Shown: positions 43,791 through 53,288 of the stretch, piece by piece | Layout of the letters: each line of letters begins with the position of its first letter | Position numbering within the stretch: position 1 is the stretch's first letter | Assembly (NCBI RefSeq): GCF_024508315.1 | Contig: NZ_CP101987.1 | Location: 992,001 to 1,056,000, forward strand | Origin: Cellulomonas xiejunii | GTDB lineage: Bacteria > Actinomycetota > Actinomycetes > Actinomycetales > Cellulomonadaceae | Direction of reading: 5' to 3' | DNA length: 64,000 bases | Translations under genes and position numbers: made by a program | The notes under the pieces: model-generated | The model's input: the letters and a program-made list of their open reading frames with translations, nothing else | Databases searched by the model: none | Told to the model about the DNA's origin: nothing

Positions 43791-45446
43791 ATGACCGCAC
43801 CCGCCCCCGACGTGGACCTGGGCGGCCGGAGCCCGTGGAGCATCCTGCCCCCGCTGTGCCTCGGCTTCTTCATGATCATGGTCGACACGACCATCGTGAA
43901 CATCGCCGTGCCGACCCTCCAGGCCGCGTTCGACGCGAGCCTCGTGACCGTCGGCTGGGTCAACAGCGCCTACCTGCTCACCTTCGCGGTGCTGCTGCTC
44001 GTCACCGGCCGGATGGGTGACCGCTTCGGGCCGCGGCCCGTGTTCGTCGCCGGGCTCGTCGTGTTCACGGTCGCGTCCCTGGCCTGCGGCCTCGCCGGGT
44101 CGGTCGGCGTGCTCATCGCCGCCCGCGCCGTGCAGGGGATCGGCGGCGCGCTCATGACGCCGCAGACCATGGCGATGATCACGCGCGTGTTCCCCGCGCA
44201 GAAGCGCGGTGCCGCCCTGGGCATCTGGGGATCGGTCGCGGGCGTCGCGACGATCACCGGCCCGGTGCTGGGCGGGGTGCTCGTCGAGAGCGTCGGCTGG
44301 GAGTGGATCTTCTACGTCAACATCCCGGTGGGCGGCGTGGCCCTGTGGCTCGCGCTGACGCGGCTGCCCGCGCTGCCGACGCACGCGCGGACCTTCGACG
44401 TGCCCGGCGTCGTGCTCTCCGTCGTCGGGATGAGCCTGCTCGTGTTCGGCCTCCAGGAGGGTGCGGCCTACGACTGGGGCACCATCGTCGGCCCGATCAC
44501 GGTGCCGCTCGTCATCGGTGCGGGCGCCGTCGTCTCCGGCGTGTTCCTGATCTGGCAGCGCCACCGGGGTGAGGACGCGCTGCTGCCGCTGCGGCTGTTC
44601 GTGCACCGCAACTTCGCGCTCGCCAACCTCGCCGGTGCGGCCGTGTCCTTCGCGATGACGGGCATCTTCTTCCCGTTCACGCTGTACCTGCAGCAGGTCC
44701 TCGGGCTCTCGCCCCTGCACGCGGCGCTCGTCGGCCTGCCCGGGTCGCTGATCTCCGGGGTCGTCGCACCGTTCGCGGGCCGGCTCTCGGACCGCGTCGC
44801 CGGCAAGTGGGTCGTCTTCACCGGTTTCGTCGTGCTGGCCGTGTCGATCGGTGTCCTGGCGACGCAGGTCCAGCCCGACGTCGCGGTCTGGCGTCTCGTC
44901 GTGCCGATGCTGGGCTTCGGTGTGGGGACCGGGCTGGTGTTCTCGCCGCTCGGCAACCTCGCGACCACCGGTCTCGACCAGCGCAACGCCGGTGCCGGCG
45001 CGGGCGCCTTCAACACCAACCGCCAGATCGGCGGGGTCATCGGGTCCGCCGTCGTGGTCGCCGCGCTGACGTCGCGCCTCGCCACCACGATGCCGGCGGC
45101 CGCGCAGGACGCGGCACGGTCCCTGCCCGACGCGGTGCGCGAGCCGTTCGTCGAGGGCTTCCGGCAGTCCGCCGCTGCCGGCCTGGGTGCCGCGGGCGGG
45201 GGCCTCGACCTGCCCGCCGACGTGCCGCCCGACGTCGTCGACCAGGTGCGTGCGGCCGCGCAGTCCGCCGTCGAGGCCGGGTTCGCCGCAGCCGCGGCGC
45301 AGACGCTCGCGGTGACGGTGGCCGTGCTCCTCGTCGGGGCCGTGTGCGCCTTCGCGATGCGGGGCGGCCGGCCGGGGCACGAGGTGCCGGGGCCGTCGAA
45401 GCAGACCGCGCCGACGGTCGGGGTGGCAGGCCCGCCGGCAGGCTGA
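43791..45446 (+). CDS. DHA2-family MFS drug transporter (EmrB/QacA type)
   Basis: A 551-residue major facilitator with about 14 hydrophobic helices, the DHA2 layout. It has motif D1 at the start (LGFFMIMVDTTIVNIAVPTLQ), motif A GRMGDRFGPRPVF between helices 2 and 3, and motif C GSVAGVATITGPVLGGVLVE in helix 5. A long external loop (about 440-495, Ala/Asp/Pro-rich) lies before the last helix. It should export drugs or dyes using proton motive force. No regulator gene is adjacent. The gene ends in a short tandem repeat and converges with the ABC permease operon. Confidence 0.93.
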   Translation: MTAPAPDVDLGGRSPWSILPPLCLGFFMIMVDTTIVNIAVPTLQAAFDASLVTVGWVNSAYLLTFAVLLLVTGRMGDRFGPRPVFVAGLVVFTVASLACGLAGSVGVLIAARAVQGIGGALMTPQTMAMITRVFPAQKRGAALGIWGSVAGVATITGPVLGGVLVESVGWEWIFYVNIPVGGVALWLALTRLPALPTHARTFDVPGVVLSVVGMSLLVFGLQEGAAYDWGTIVGPITVPLVIGAGAVVSGVFLIWQRHRGEDALLPLRLFVHRNFALANLAGAAVSFAMTGIFFPFTLYLQQVLGLSPLHAALVGLPGSLISGVVAPFAGRLSDRVAGKWVVFTGFVVLAVSIGVLATQVQPDVAVWRLVVPMLGFGVGTGLVFSPLGNLATTGLDQRNAGAGAGAFNTNRQIGGVIGSAVVVAALTSRLATTMPAAAQDAARSLPDAVREPFVEGFRQSAAAGLGAAGGGLDLPADVPPDVVDQVRAAAQSAVEAGFAAAAAQTLAVTVAVLLVGAVCAFAMRGGRPGHEVPGPSKQTAPTVGVAGPPAG

Positions 45447-45482
45447 CGGACCCGGGCTGACGGACCTGGCTGACGGACCCGG
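45442..45482. repeat. Triple tandem repeat GCTGACGGACCYGG
   Basis: Three head-to-tail units (45442-45455, 45456-45468, 45469-45482) of 13-14 bases start at the stop codon of the MFS gene and fill the space to the convergent permease gene. Each unit contains a TGA. Confidence 0.75.
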
Positions 45483-45491
45483 ACGCGCGCG

Positions 45492-48239
45492 TCAGCGCGC
45501 GCCCACCCGCAGGACCTCCCCGAGCCGTTCCCGGCGCCGGACCGCCTGCTCGACCAGGACCGCCACCAGCAGCGCGACGGCGAGCGCCCCGGCGGCCACC
45601 AGCACGGGCCACCACGTGAGCTCGACCGGCACGTGCCCGGGGGCGGCCGTCACCCAGGACAGCCCGAGTGCGTCCCCCACGAGCACGGGCAGCGCGAGAC
45701 CGATGGCGCTGCCGCCGACCAGACCGCCGACCACCAGCGGGGCGAGCTCGCCGAGGGTCGCCCACCGCGCCGTGCGTGCGTCGAGCCCCAGCGTGCGCAA
45801 CGTGGACAGCGTGCGCCCGCGCTCGCCCGACGTCGCGACGACCACCAGTGCCAGCCCGATCACGGCGAGCACGCCCAGCGCACCGACTGCAGCGAGCAGC
45901 AGGATGGCCAGCGCGCGGGGCAGCGGCGCGTGGGACCAGGTCGCGTACCAGCCGTCGCGTGTCGTCACCGCCACCTTCGGCAGGCGCGCGATCCCGGAGT
46001 CGGCGACTGCCTGCTCCGCCCCGGGGCCGGTGACCCAGGCGCGCGTCGTCGACGGCAGGTTGTCGGTCCGGGCGGCGAGGGCAGCCGCGTCGACGACGAC
46101 CACGCCGTCGTCCTGCGTGCGGGAGGCGTGCGTCGCGCGGGCATCCGCCGGTGGTGCGCCCGCGTCGATGGACAGCGACGTGGTGCCCCGCACGTCGAGG
46201 TCCACGCGTCCTTTGGTGACCTGGAGCGGGACGCCGTCCGCGGCGTCGACGCGCGCGAGGAGGTCTGCGTCGACCAGGGCGGGGACCTGCGCGCCGGACG
46301 GCTCGGCCAGGGCAGCCAGGCCCGGATCGACCGGCAGGCCCATCGCGTCACGGACCCGTGCGAGCTCCGGGGCGTCGACCACGAGCACGGCGGCGGTGAG
46401 ACCGCCGCCCCTCCCGAAGATGCGCTCCTCGATCTGTGCAGCTGTGGCGACGGCCGTCACGCCGTCCGCCGAGGCGATCTGCTCCAGCGCCGCGACCGCG
46501 CTCTGCGAGGAGAGGACGCCGTCGATACGGACGTCGGCGCCGACGAGACGGTCGGCGGCGACCTGCTGCCCTTCGTGCACGTTGTGCACGACGATGCCGC
46601 TGAGGACCATGAGCGCGACAGCGACCGTCACGCTGACGAGCGGCAGCAGGGCCGTCGCACCCCGTTGCGCGCGGGTCACCGCGAGGGGAGCGGCCAGACC
46701 GCGCGACCGGGCCGCCCACCTGCCCGCAGCGCGGACCACGGCGGGCGCGGTGCGGACCACCAGGAGGGACGCGGCGACGGCCAGCAGGAAGGGTGTGGCC
46801 ACGAGCAGCGGGTCCGGCTCCGCACCGTCGTCAGGCACGAGACCGCGGCCGCGCAGCGACACGAGCGCCAGCACTGCCACGGCGACGGTGACGATCTCCG
46901 CGACGAGGCGACGTGCCCCGCGCAGCCCGGCGAGCCGCGCGCGCTCCCTGCGGTCCGCCGGGACGCGACGACCGGTCCACGCCGCTGCAGCGGCCCGTGC
47001 GGCGAGGATCGAGGGCGCGGACGCGGCCACGACGACGAGAGTCGCCGGCAACCAGGTCGACCCCCGCTGACCGGGCAGCCACAGCGTGATCGCCGCACCC
47101 GCGAGGAGGGCGGCCGCGCAGGCGACAGGCACGGACTCGACGGCGCCGCGCAGCGCGACGGACGCCAGCGAGGCGCCACGGGCGCGTTCGCCCGCGAGGT
47201 GGCTGCGACGACGCTCGACGAGCAGTGCCGCCGCCAGGACGAGGCAGCACGCGGCGGTCGCACCGATGCCCGCCAGCACGAGCGACGCCTGTGCGGTCGT
47301 CGCGTGGGCGTGCGCCTCGTAGGCGTCGAGCACGTCCGGGAGCGTGCTCGTGACGTCGGGGTCCTGCGCCATGAGGGTCACGACGGTGCGACGCAGGGCG
47401 GGAACGTCCTCGGTGCGGAGCCGTTCGGAGTCGACCAGCGCGATGGCCTCACCGGTGAGCTGCTTGCTCCCGAAGTAGCGTGCCAGGTCCGAGGCGGCCA
47501 CAGGAGGCACGTACAGGGAGAACGCCCCGGCCACCTCGTCCGCGGGGTCTGCCGGCACGATCTGCAGCAGGTCGGGCGCGATCGCCCAACGACCGTCGGA
47601 GGGGTCGACCGGTTCGTACAGGCCGGTGACCCAGACCTCCTGCACCGAGCTACGGTTCCTCAGCTCCACGCTCACCGGGCCCGCAGCGGGATCCACGCCG
47701 AGTGCCCGGGCGACGGGGACGCTCAGACCCACCTCGAGGTCGGGGATCGGCGGCGGGTCGGGGTCCTTCGGATCCGGGAAGACGATGAGCTCGGGAGCCT
47801 CGCCCACCGGCCACGTCACGGGCTCCGAACGCAGGCCGGGCGCGTCCATCAGGGACAGCCGCGCGGAGAGGTCCGTGCCGTCGATGGTCGTGGTGTAGGG
47901 GACGGACTCCACGACGGCGATCGCCGGGCGCAGCCCCTGGGCCACGGTGTCGATCCACCCCGCCGCCTCGAGCGGTGCGGCGAACGCGAGGCCGCCGCGG
48001 CCCTGTGGCACGGCGCGGACCGTGACCGCCCCGTCGAGCCCGGCGTTGACGACGGCCGTCCGCAGCGCCGTGACGGCAGTCCGGTCCAGCAGCCGGGGGA
48101 CGGCCAGCAGCGCCAGCAGGGTCGCGATCAGCAGGAGTGCGGTGCCCAGCAGCAGGCCCGCGTCCTGCCGTGTGCGGCGGCGCGTCACGAGCAGCGCGTC
48201 ACCCGTCGTCGCGCGTGCGCGTGTCGCCAGCGTCGTCAT
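45492..48239 (-). CDS. FtsX-like ABC permease, type B (second pair)
   Basis: A 915-residue FtsX/MacB-type permease, the last gene of the six-gene operon. It opens with DALLVTRRRTRQDAGLLLGTALLLIATLLALL (first helix about 30-50), then a large external region (about 55-285). A group of helices follows (about 290-530), a second external region (about 535-750) and three final helices (about 755-915) with the FtsX-like ERGRTLSTLRTLGLDARTARWATLGELAPLVVGG motif. It is clearly paralogous to the product of 53285-56122, including the shared ending RRRERLGEVLRVG. Its ATG overlaps the upstream permease by four bases. The substrate is unknown. Confidence 0.86.
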   Translation of the reverse strand: MTTLATRARATTGDALLVTRRRTRQDAGLLLGTALLLIATLLALLAVPRLLDRTAVTALRTAVVNAGLDGAVTVRAVPQGRGGLAFAAPLEAAGWIDTVAQGLRPAIAVVESVPYTTTIDGTDLSARLSLMDAPGLRSEPVTWPVGEAPELIVFPDPKDPDPPPIPDLEVGLSVPVARALGVDPAAGPVSVELRNRSSVQEVWVTGLYEPVDPSDGRWAIAPDLLQIVPADPADEVAGAFSLYVPPVAASDLARYFGSKQLTGEAIALVDSERLRTEDVPALRRTVVTLMAQDPDVTSTLPDVLDAYEAHAHATTAQASLVLAGIGATAACCLVLAAALLVERRRSHLAGERARGASLASVALRGAVESVPVACAAALLAGAAITLWLPGQRGSTWLPATLVVVAASAPSILAARAAAAAWTGRRVPADRRERARLAGLRGARRLVAEIVTVAVAVLALVSLRGRGLVPDDGAEPDPLLVATPFLLAVAASLLVVRTAPAVVRAAGRWAARSRGLAAPLAVTRAQRGATALLPLVSVTVAVALMVLSGIVVHNVHEGQQVAADRLVGADVRIDGVLSSQSAVAALEQIASADGVTAVATAAQIEERIFGRGGGLTAAVLVVDAPELARVRDAMGLPVDPGLAALAEPSGAQVPALVDADLLARVDAADGVPLQVTKGRVDLDVRGTTSLSIDAGAPPADARATHASRTQDDGVVVVDAAALAARTDNLPSTTRAWVTGPGAEQAVADSGIARLPKVAVTTRDGWYATWSHAPLPRALAILLLAAVGALGVLAVIGLALVVVATSGERGRTLSTLRTLGLDARTARWATLGELAPLVVGGLVGGSAIGLALPVLVGDALGLSWVTAAPGHVPVELTWWPVLVAAGALAVALLVAVLVEQAVRRRERLGEVLRVGAR

Positions 48240-51200
48240 CGGTCGTCTCCCATCCGCAGGGCCGCCCCGGAGGTGCGGCGCACCCCGGCGACGACCATCG
48301 CCGCGACGACTGCCGACGCGCCCGCGGCGACGGCGAACGTCTGCAGGGCCTGGTCGCCCCAGGCCCACACGAGCCAGGGTTCCGGGGCGGGGGTGCGGCC
48401 GTCGGGCGACATCGTGAGCAGGGGTGCGACGACCGCGGCCAGGCCGTAGCCCGCCAGCACCCCGGCGAGCGCGCCGACGACGATCAGGACCGTGCTCTCG
48501 GCGAGCAGGCCGCCGACCAGCCCGGGGCGGGAGGCGCCGATGGCCTGCAGGCGCGCCAGCTCGAGCCGGCGGGCGCGCACCGACGCCGCCGCGACCGAGC
48601 CCGCGCCGATCAGGACGAGGAGCGCTGCCGAGAAGCCCACGAGGGACAGTGCGACGGGCACCGCGACACTGATCGGTCCGGTGAGCGCCTTGTCCTGCTC
48701 GCCCGCACGGGTGCGCACGACGGCGTCGACGTCGCTCAACCCGGCGGCGACGGTGGCACTCGTCGCCGCGGGTGCGGCGACCCACCACGCGTCGACCATG
48801 CCGGGGGAGCCGCCGCTCTCGAGCACCGCGCGCGTGAGCGTCGTGTGGTCCGCGAGGATCGCGATCCCGCGGGGCGCCCCCGGGACGTGGTCGACGTAGC
48901 GCACGACCCGGGCGTGGACGTTGACCCCGTTGATGCTCATCGTCAGGGCGCGCCCCGTGCCGTCCAGGCGGTCGCGCAGCGCGTGGCTCGCGACGACGGG
49001 GACGGGGCCCGGCGCCGGCCAGGCCCGTGCCACCAGCCGGGCCGGCGCGCTCGCCCAGGGGTACACCTCCATCTTCGACCGCAGGTCCAGGGAGCCCGTT
49101 GTCGGGGACATCGTGCTCTCGACCTCCGCCTGGAGGATCCTGCCCTCCTGGTGCAGGCCGGCGGACCAGCCGTCCACGTCGACGGCGACGGGCGTGCTCG
49201 GCGCGTTCTTCGCCTGCGACGCCGACCTGATGCCCTCGGAGCGGGCGACGGTGCGCACCCCGGTGATCGATAGCTCGGCCGGGGCGAGCATGACGCCGCT
49301 AGCGATCGACTGCTGGGCACTTTCGTCGAACGCATGCTCCTCGACGCTCACGAGCGTGTCCACGGCGACGACGCGCAGGGTGCCGCTACCTGCCGGGGGG
49401 ACCTCGTAGACGAGGGAGAACGGCTCCCCGAGCAAGGTCGAGCGCGGCCCAAGCTGGTTGAGGACACCGCGCTCGTCCTCGACCGTCACACCGACGAGCG
49501 CCTTGCCCGTGGTTCCCTCGAGCGTGTCGACGGTGCCGTCGACCACCAGCCACTGCGAGTCGGGCGGCAGCGGGGTGCCGGCGTCGAGCGCGGGCGCCGA
49601 CTCCCCGAGCTCGTCGACCACCGCGCCCCACGGCACCTCGCCGTGGCCGCGCAGGTCCTGCGGCCGTGACGCGTCGACCGCGACGAGCCGTGCGGAAACC
49701 CCGGCGGCGTTGCCCCGGGCGCCGAGCGAGATGGGACGGTTCACGACGGGTTGACCGTGCGCGTCGTCGTGGGCGGCCGTCGCCTCGCCGAACGTCACCG
49801 AGGCCGTGAGCGCGGGATCGGTGATCTCGTCCGCCCGCAGATCGGTGCCCATCGCGAGGTTCACCTGCTCCACCTGTGACGTGCGCCAGGTCGCGGCGAA
49901 CCCGGTGGCGAACGTGCCCGCCGCCACCGCGATCGTGACGACCAGGACGGTGCCGGTGGCGACCGACGAGCGCCGTGCGACCTGCCACGCCGCGAGCGGG
50001 ACGACGAACGATCGTGCGCGCCCTGCCAGCCGCTCACCGGCGCGTGCGACGGGGGCGACGGCGCGCAGCGCGACCGTCGCCGCAGCGAGCGTGACGAGCG
50101 CCGGGCCCGCCACGAGCACCGGGTCGATGCGGGGCCCGTCCACGCCGCCCGTCAGGGGCGAGCCGTACACCACGAGCTGCCACATCGCGAGCCCGCCGAG
50201 TGCCAGCAGTGCGACGTCGCCACCCACGCGCAGGATCCCGGCGTGCGCGGTCCCGGTCGTCGACCCCACGGTGTGCCACGCGGGGGCGCAGAGCGTCACG
50301 GCGAGCACGCCGGCCATGGCGGCGCAGGCGAGCAGTGCGCCGTCGGGCACGCCCGGATCCATCGCGTAGCCCGCGTCGGCCAGCAGGCCCGAGCGGCTCG
50401 CGAGGTCGAGCGCGAGGCCCGCGAGCCACGGCGCGACCAACCAGGTGACGCCTGCGAGCGCGAGCGCCTCGAGCACCACCAGGGAACGGAGCTGTCGTGG
50501 CGATGCCCCGCGTGCGGCGAGCAGCTCGCTCTCGACGGCGCGTCGCTCGGCCAGGAGCCGGGCCGTCAGGAGCATGACGGCAGCGGCGAGGGTCGCCAGG
50601 AGCAGCCCGATCGTGATGACGGCCGCGCGTGTGACGACGAGCTCGCGCCAGGTGGCGTCGATCGTCGCACCGATGTCCGTGACGAGCCGTCCCCCGACGT
50701 CCCCGAGTGCCGCGGCGAGCGTCTCGCTGCCGTCGGGCACCTCGGCCCGCAGCTCGGCGACCGCCGCGTCCGAGGCGCCGGCGAGCTGCGGGTAGGTGAG
50801 CAGGTACGCGGTGTCGACCTTCTCGGGACCGGCGAGCGCCGCAGGGTCCACGACCAGCGGACCCCATGCTGTGGTCGCGGCCATGCCGGCGCGGCCGGGG
50901 ATGTTGTACTCCGGCTCGATCCCGCGGCCCGACAACCTGTCCCGCGACCAGGCACCGAGCGGGCGGGCCGCCTCGTGCGTCCCGACGACGACCCACGTGC
51001 GGTACTCGGTCGAGTCCCAGTCGCGCGCGTCGATGGTCGCGCCGACCTCCCACCCGCGTGCCTCGGCCGCGACGGCGGGCACGTTGACCTCGACCCGGCC
51101 GTCGTCGTCGACGGCTCGGTCCGGCCACCTGCCCGTGAGGAGGGTCGCGGCGTCGTGCGGGAGCGACGCGAGGTACGTCAGCTCGGGTTGCCTCGCTCCG

Positions 51201-51529
51201 GGGGCGGTCGGCAGCGCGTGGATGGCGCCGATCAGCCACGTCTCGTCGGTGGTGGGCACGTCACCGGTGATCTCGGCGATCCCGGCCCGCGCGTCCTCGA
51301 GCACCGGCCCCACGTCCTCGCCACCGACCCACAGGGTCGACTGGATGCGCACCTGCGCGGGGTCCAGCCGGTCGAGGGCCTCCGGCACCGCGCGGGTCTC
51401 CGCGACGTTCAGCAGCCCGGCGAGCACGCCGACGAGCGTCGTCGCGGCGACGGCGACGACCGCCACGACGAGAACGACGGCTGCCTGGTCCCGCAGTCGG
51501 CCGCGGAAGAGCCGTGGACGCCAGCGCAT
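48236..51529 (-). CDS. FtsX-like ABC permease, type A (second pair)
   Basis: A 1097-residue FtsX-type permease. The N-terminus [31 protein letters not shown] places the first helix at about 16-40. A large external domain (about 45-285) is followed by the first FtsX domain, with [30 protein letters not shown], then several helices, a second external domain and a final FtsX domain with [32 protein letters not shown]. It is paralogous to the product of 56119-59475. Its ATG shares one base with the stop of the upstream ATPase gene and its TGA overlaps the next permease gene. It presumably pairs with the type B permease that follows. Confidence 0.86.
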   Translation of the reverse strand: MRWRPRLFRGRLRDQAAVVLVVAVVAVAATTLVGVLAGLLNVAETRAVPEALDRLDPAQVRIQSTLWVGGEDVGPVLEDARAGIAEITGDVPTTDETWLIGAIHALPTAPGARQPELTYLASLPHDAATLLTGRWPDRAVDDDGRVEVNVPAVAAEARGWEVGATIDARDWDSTEYRTWVVVGTHEAARPLGAWSRDRLSGRGIEPEYNIPGRAGMAATTAWGPLVVDPAALAGPEKVDTAYLLTYPQLAGASDAAVAELRAEVPDGSETLAAALGDVGGRLVTDIGATIDATWRELVVTRAAVITIGLLLATLAAAVMLLTARLLAERRAVESELLAARGASPRQLRSLVVLEALALAGVTWLVAPWLAGLALDLASRSGLLADAGYAMDPGVPDGALLACAAMAGVLAVTLCAPAWHTVGSTTGTAHAGILRVGGDVALLALGGLAMWQLVVYGSPLTGGVDGPRIDPVLVAGPALVTLAAATVALRAVAPVARAGERLAGRARSFVVPLAAWQVARRSSVATGTVLVVTIAVAAGTFATGFAATWRTSQVEQVNLAMGTDLRADEITDPALTASVTFGEATAAHDDAHGQPVVNRPISLGARGNAAGVSARLVAVDASRPQDLRGHGEVPWGAVVDELGESAPALDAGTPLPPDSQWLVVDGTVDTLEGTTGKALVGVTVEDERGVLNQLGPRSTLLGEPFSLVYEVPPAGSGTLRVVAVDTLVSVEEHAFDESAQQSIASGVMLAPAELSITGVRTVARSEGIRSASQAKNAPSTPVAVDVDGWSAGLHQEGRILQAEVESTMSPTTGSLDLRSKMEVYPWASAPARLVARAWPAPGPVPVVASHALRDRLDGTGRALTMSINGVNVHARVVRYVDHVPGAPRGIAILADHTTLTRAVLESGGSPGMVDAWWVAAPAATSATVAAGLSDVDAVVRTRAGEQDKALTGPISVAVPVALSLVGFSAALLVLIGAGSVAAASVRARRLELARLQAIGASRPGLVGGLLAESTVLIVVGALAGVLAGYGLAAVVAPLLTMSPDGRTPAPEPWLVWAWGDQALQTFAVAAGASAVVAAMVVAGVRRTSGAALRMGDDR

Positions 51530-52251
51530 CAGCGGTTGACGAGACGACCGTCGGCGAGGTGCACGACGCGGTCCGCCAGCGCCACCATCACCGGGTCGTG
51601 GGTCGACACGATCGCGGTCATGCCCTCGGCCTCGACGACCGCACGGATGAGCGCCATGACGGCGCGGCCCGTCTCGGAGTCGAGCTGGCCCGTCGGCTCG
51701 TCGGCGATGAGCAGCCGCGGGGAGTTCGCGAGCGCACGGGCGATCGCGACGCGCTGCTGCTGACCTCCCGACAGCTGCCCCGGTCGCTGCTTGGCGTGCG
51801 GACCCAGGCCCACGAGGTCGAGCAGCAGCTCGACGCGCGCCTCGCGCTCGGCGACGGGTGTGCGCCGCATCCGTAGCGGCACACCCACGTTCTCGGCGGC
51901 CGTCAGCACGGGGACGAGACCGAACGTCTGGAACACGAACGCGACGACGTCGCGCCGCAGCGACACCAGACCCCGCTCGTCCAGCGACGACACCTCGCGC
52001 CCGGCCACGACGATGCGCCCGGCGTCGGGCCGGTCGAGCCCGCCGATCGTGTTGAGCAGCGTCGTCTTGCCGGACCCGGAGCGTCCGACGAGGGCGACCA
52101 GCTCACCCGGGGCCACCTCGAGCGAGATGTCCTGCAGCGCGTGCACCGCTGCGTGGCCGGAGCCGAAGGTGCGGTCCACGTGCTCCACGAGCACGAGGGG
52201 CCCGTCGCCCGTGCGGTCCGCACTGCGCGGGTCGGTCGTGGTGGCGGTCAT
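51529..52251 (-). CDS. MacB/LolD-type ABC ATPase
   Basis: A 240-residue nucleotide-binding subunit. Walker A is GRSGSGKTT at 56-64, the Q-loop is in [22 protein letters not shown], the signature is [19 protein letters not shown] near 140 and Walker B is [16 protein letters not shown]. The H-loop is STHDPVM. This is the MacB/LolD/FtsE-like class, which works with FtsX-type permeases in mechanotransmission and not classical solute transport. It is the fourth gene of the operon and overlaps both neighbours. It is much shorter than the second ATPase and lacks that protein's C-terminal domain. Confidence 0.93.
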   Translation of the reverse strand: MTATTTDPRSADRTGDGPLVLVEHVDRTFGSGHAAVHALQDISLEVAPGELVALVGRSGSGKTTLLNTIGGLDRPDAGRIVVAGREVSSLDERGLVSLRRDVVAFVFQTFGLVPVLTAAENVGVPLRMRRTPVAEREARVELLLDLVGLGPHAKQRPGQLSGGQQQRVAIARALANSPRLLIADEPTGQLDSETGRAVMALIRAVVEAEGMTAIVSTHDPVMVALADRVVHLADGRLVNR

Positions 52252-53288
52252 CGGGCTCTCCGTCCGTGTCCGGTGCGGTGCGCGTCGGACGAGGCGTCGT
52301 CCGTCTCCGCGGCGTCCTGGCCCCGACGGACCGCGACGTGCGACTGCTCGAGCGTGAGGCGCACGCGCCCGACCAGGTCGAGGGTCTCGCGGTACTCCTG
52401 GGGCAGCTGGATGCGTCCTGCGCGGTCCAGGACGGCGAACTCCTCGGCGACCTCGTGCTCGGTCCCGTCGTCGCGCGTCGCGGTGCGGCGCAGGACCTCC
52501 GAGCTCGTACGGCCGTCGCGGATCTCGACGGTGCGCTGCACGTGGTCGCTGACGCTCGGGTCGTGCGTGACGACGACGACGGTCGTGCCCAGCTCGCGGT
52601 TGACCGAGCGCATCGCCTCGAGGACGTCGTTCGACGTCGCGGTGTCGAGCTCGCCGGTGGGCTCGTCGGCGAACAGGACGCGCGGGGAGTTGGCCAGGCC
52701 GACCGCGATCGCGACGCGCTGCTGCTCGCCGCCGGACATCTGGCCGGGCCGCCGGTCGGCGCAGTACGCGACGCCCAGCACGTCGAGGAGGGCCGCGGCC
52801 TCGGTGCGCCGCTGCTGCCGGGGGCGACCGGCGAGCGACATGGGCAGCTCGACGTTCTCCTTGGCCGTCAGGTACGGCACGAGGTTCCGCGCCGTCTGCT
52901 GCCACACGAACCCGACGGTGGAGCGGCGGTACTCGACGCGCTCGCGGGCGGTCATCGTCATGAGGTCCCACTCGGCGACCCGCACGTTGCCCGCGGTCGG
53001 CACGTCGAGCCCCGACAGCACCGACAGCAGCGTCGACTTGCCGGACCCGGACGCGCCGACGACGGCGACGAGCTCGCCCTCCTCGACGAGCAGGTCCAGA
53101 CCCTGCAGGGCCTGCACCTCGATGCCCTCGGACTGGTAGATGCGCACGAGGGACTCGCACACGATCAGCGACGTCCGCCCGAACGCCTCGGGACGTGCCC
53201 GGGCACGTTCCTCCAGCACGGCGAGGCTCGTCGGGGGCGCGTCCTGCACCGTCGACCTGTGGTCCATGGCTTGCTCCATCCTGGTCAC
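52248..53288 (-). CDS. MacB-type ABC ATPase with AbrB-like C-terminal domain
   Basis: A 346-residue ATPase. Walker A GASGSGKST is at 78-86, the signature SGGEQQRVAIA starts at 185, Walker B VLFADEP is at 204-210, and the H-loop is VVTHDPSV. A leader of about 40 residues precedes the ATPase domain. After about residue 265 comes an extension in which EFAVLDRAGRIQLPQEYRET and LVGRVRLTLEQSHVAV (about 283-320) resemble a swapped-hairpin AbrB/SpoVT domain. The GTG at 53288 overlaps the stop of permease 53285-56122 by four bases. The extra domain may mediate dimerisation or DNA or partner binding; its role is an inference. Confidence 0.9.
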   Translation of the reverse strand: MTRMEQAMDHRSTVQDAPPTSLAVLEERARARPEAFGRTSLIVCESLVRIYQSEGIEVQALQGLDLLVEEGELVAVVGASGSGKSTLLSVLSGLDVPTAGNVRVAEWDLMTMTARERVEYRRSTVGFVWQQTARNLVPYLTAKENVELPMSLAGRPRQQRRTEAAALLDVLGVAYCADRRPGQMSGGEQQRVAIAVGLANSPRVLFADEPTGELDTATSNDVLEAMRSVNRELGTTVVVVTHDPSVSDHVQRTVEIRDGRTSSEVLRRTATRDDGTEHEVAEEFAVLDRAGRIQLPQEYRETLDLVGRVRLTLEQSHVAVRRGQDAAETDDASSDAHRTGHGRRAR

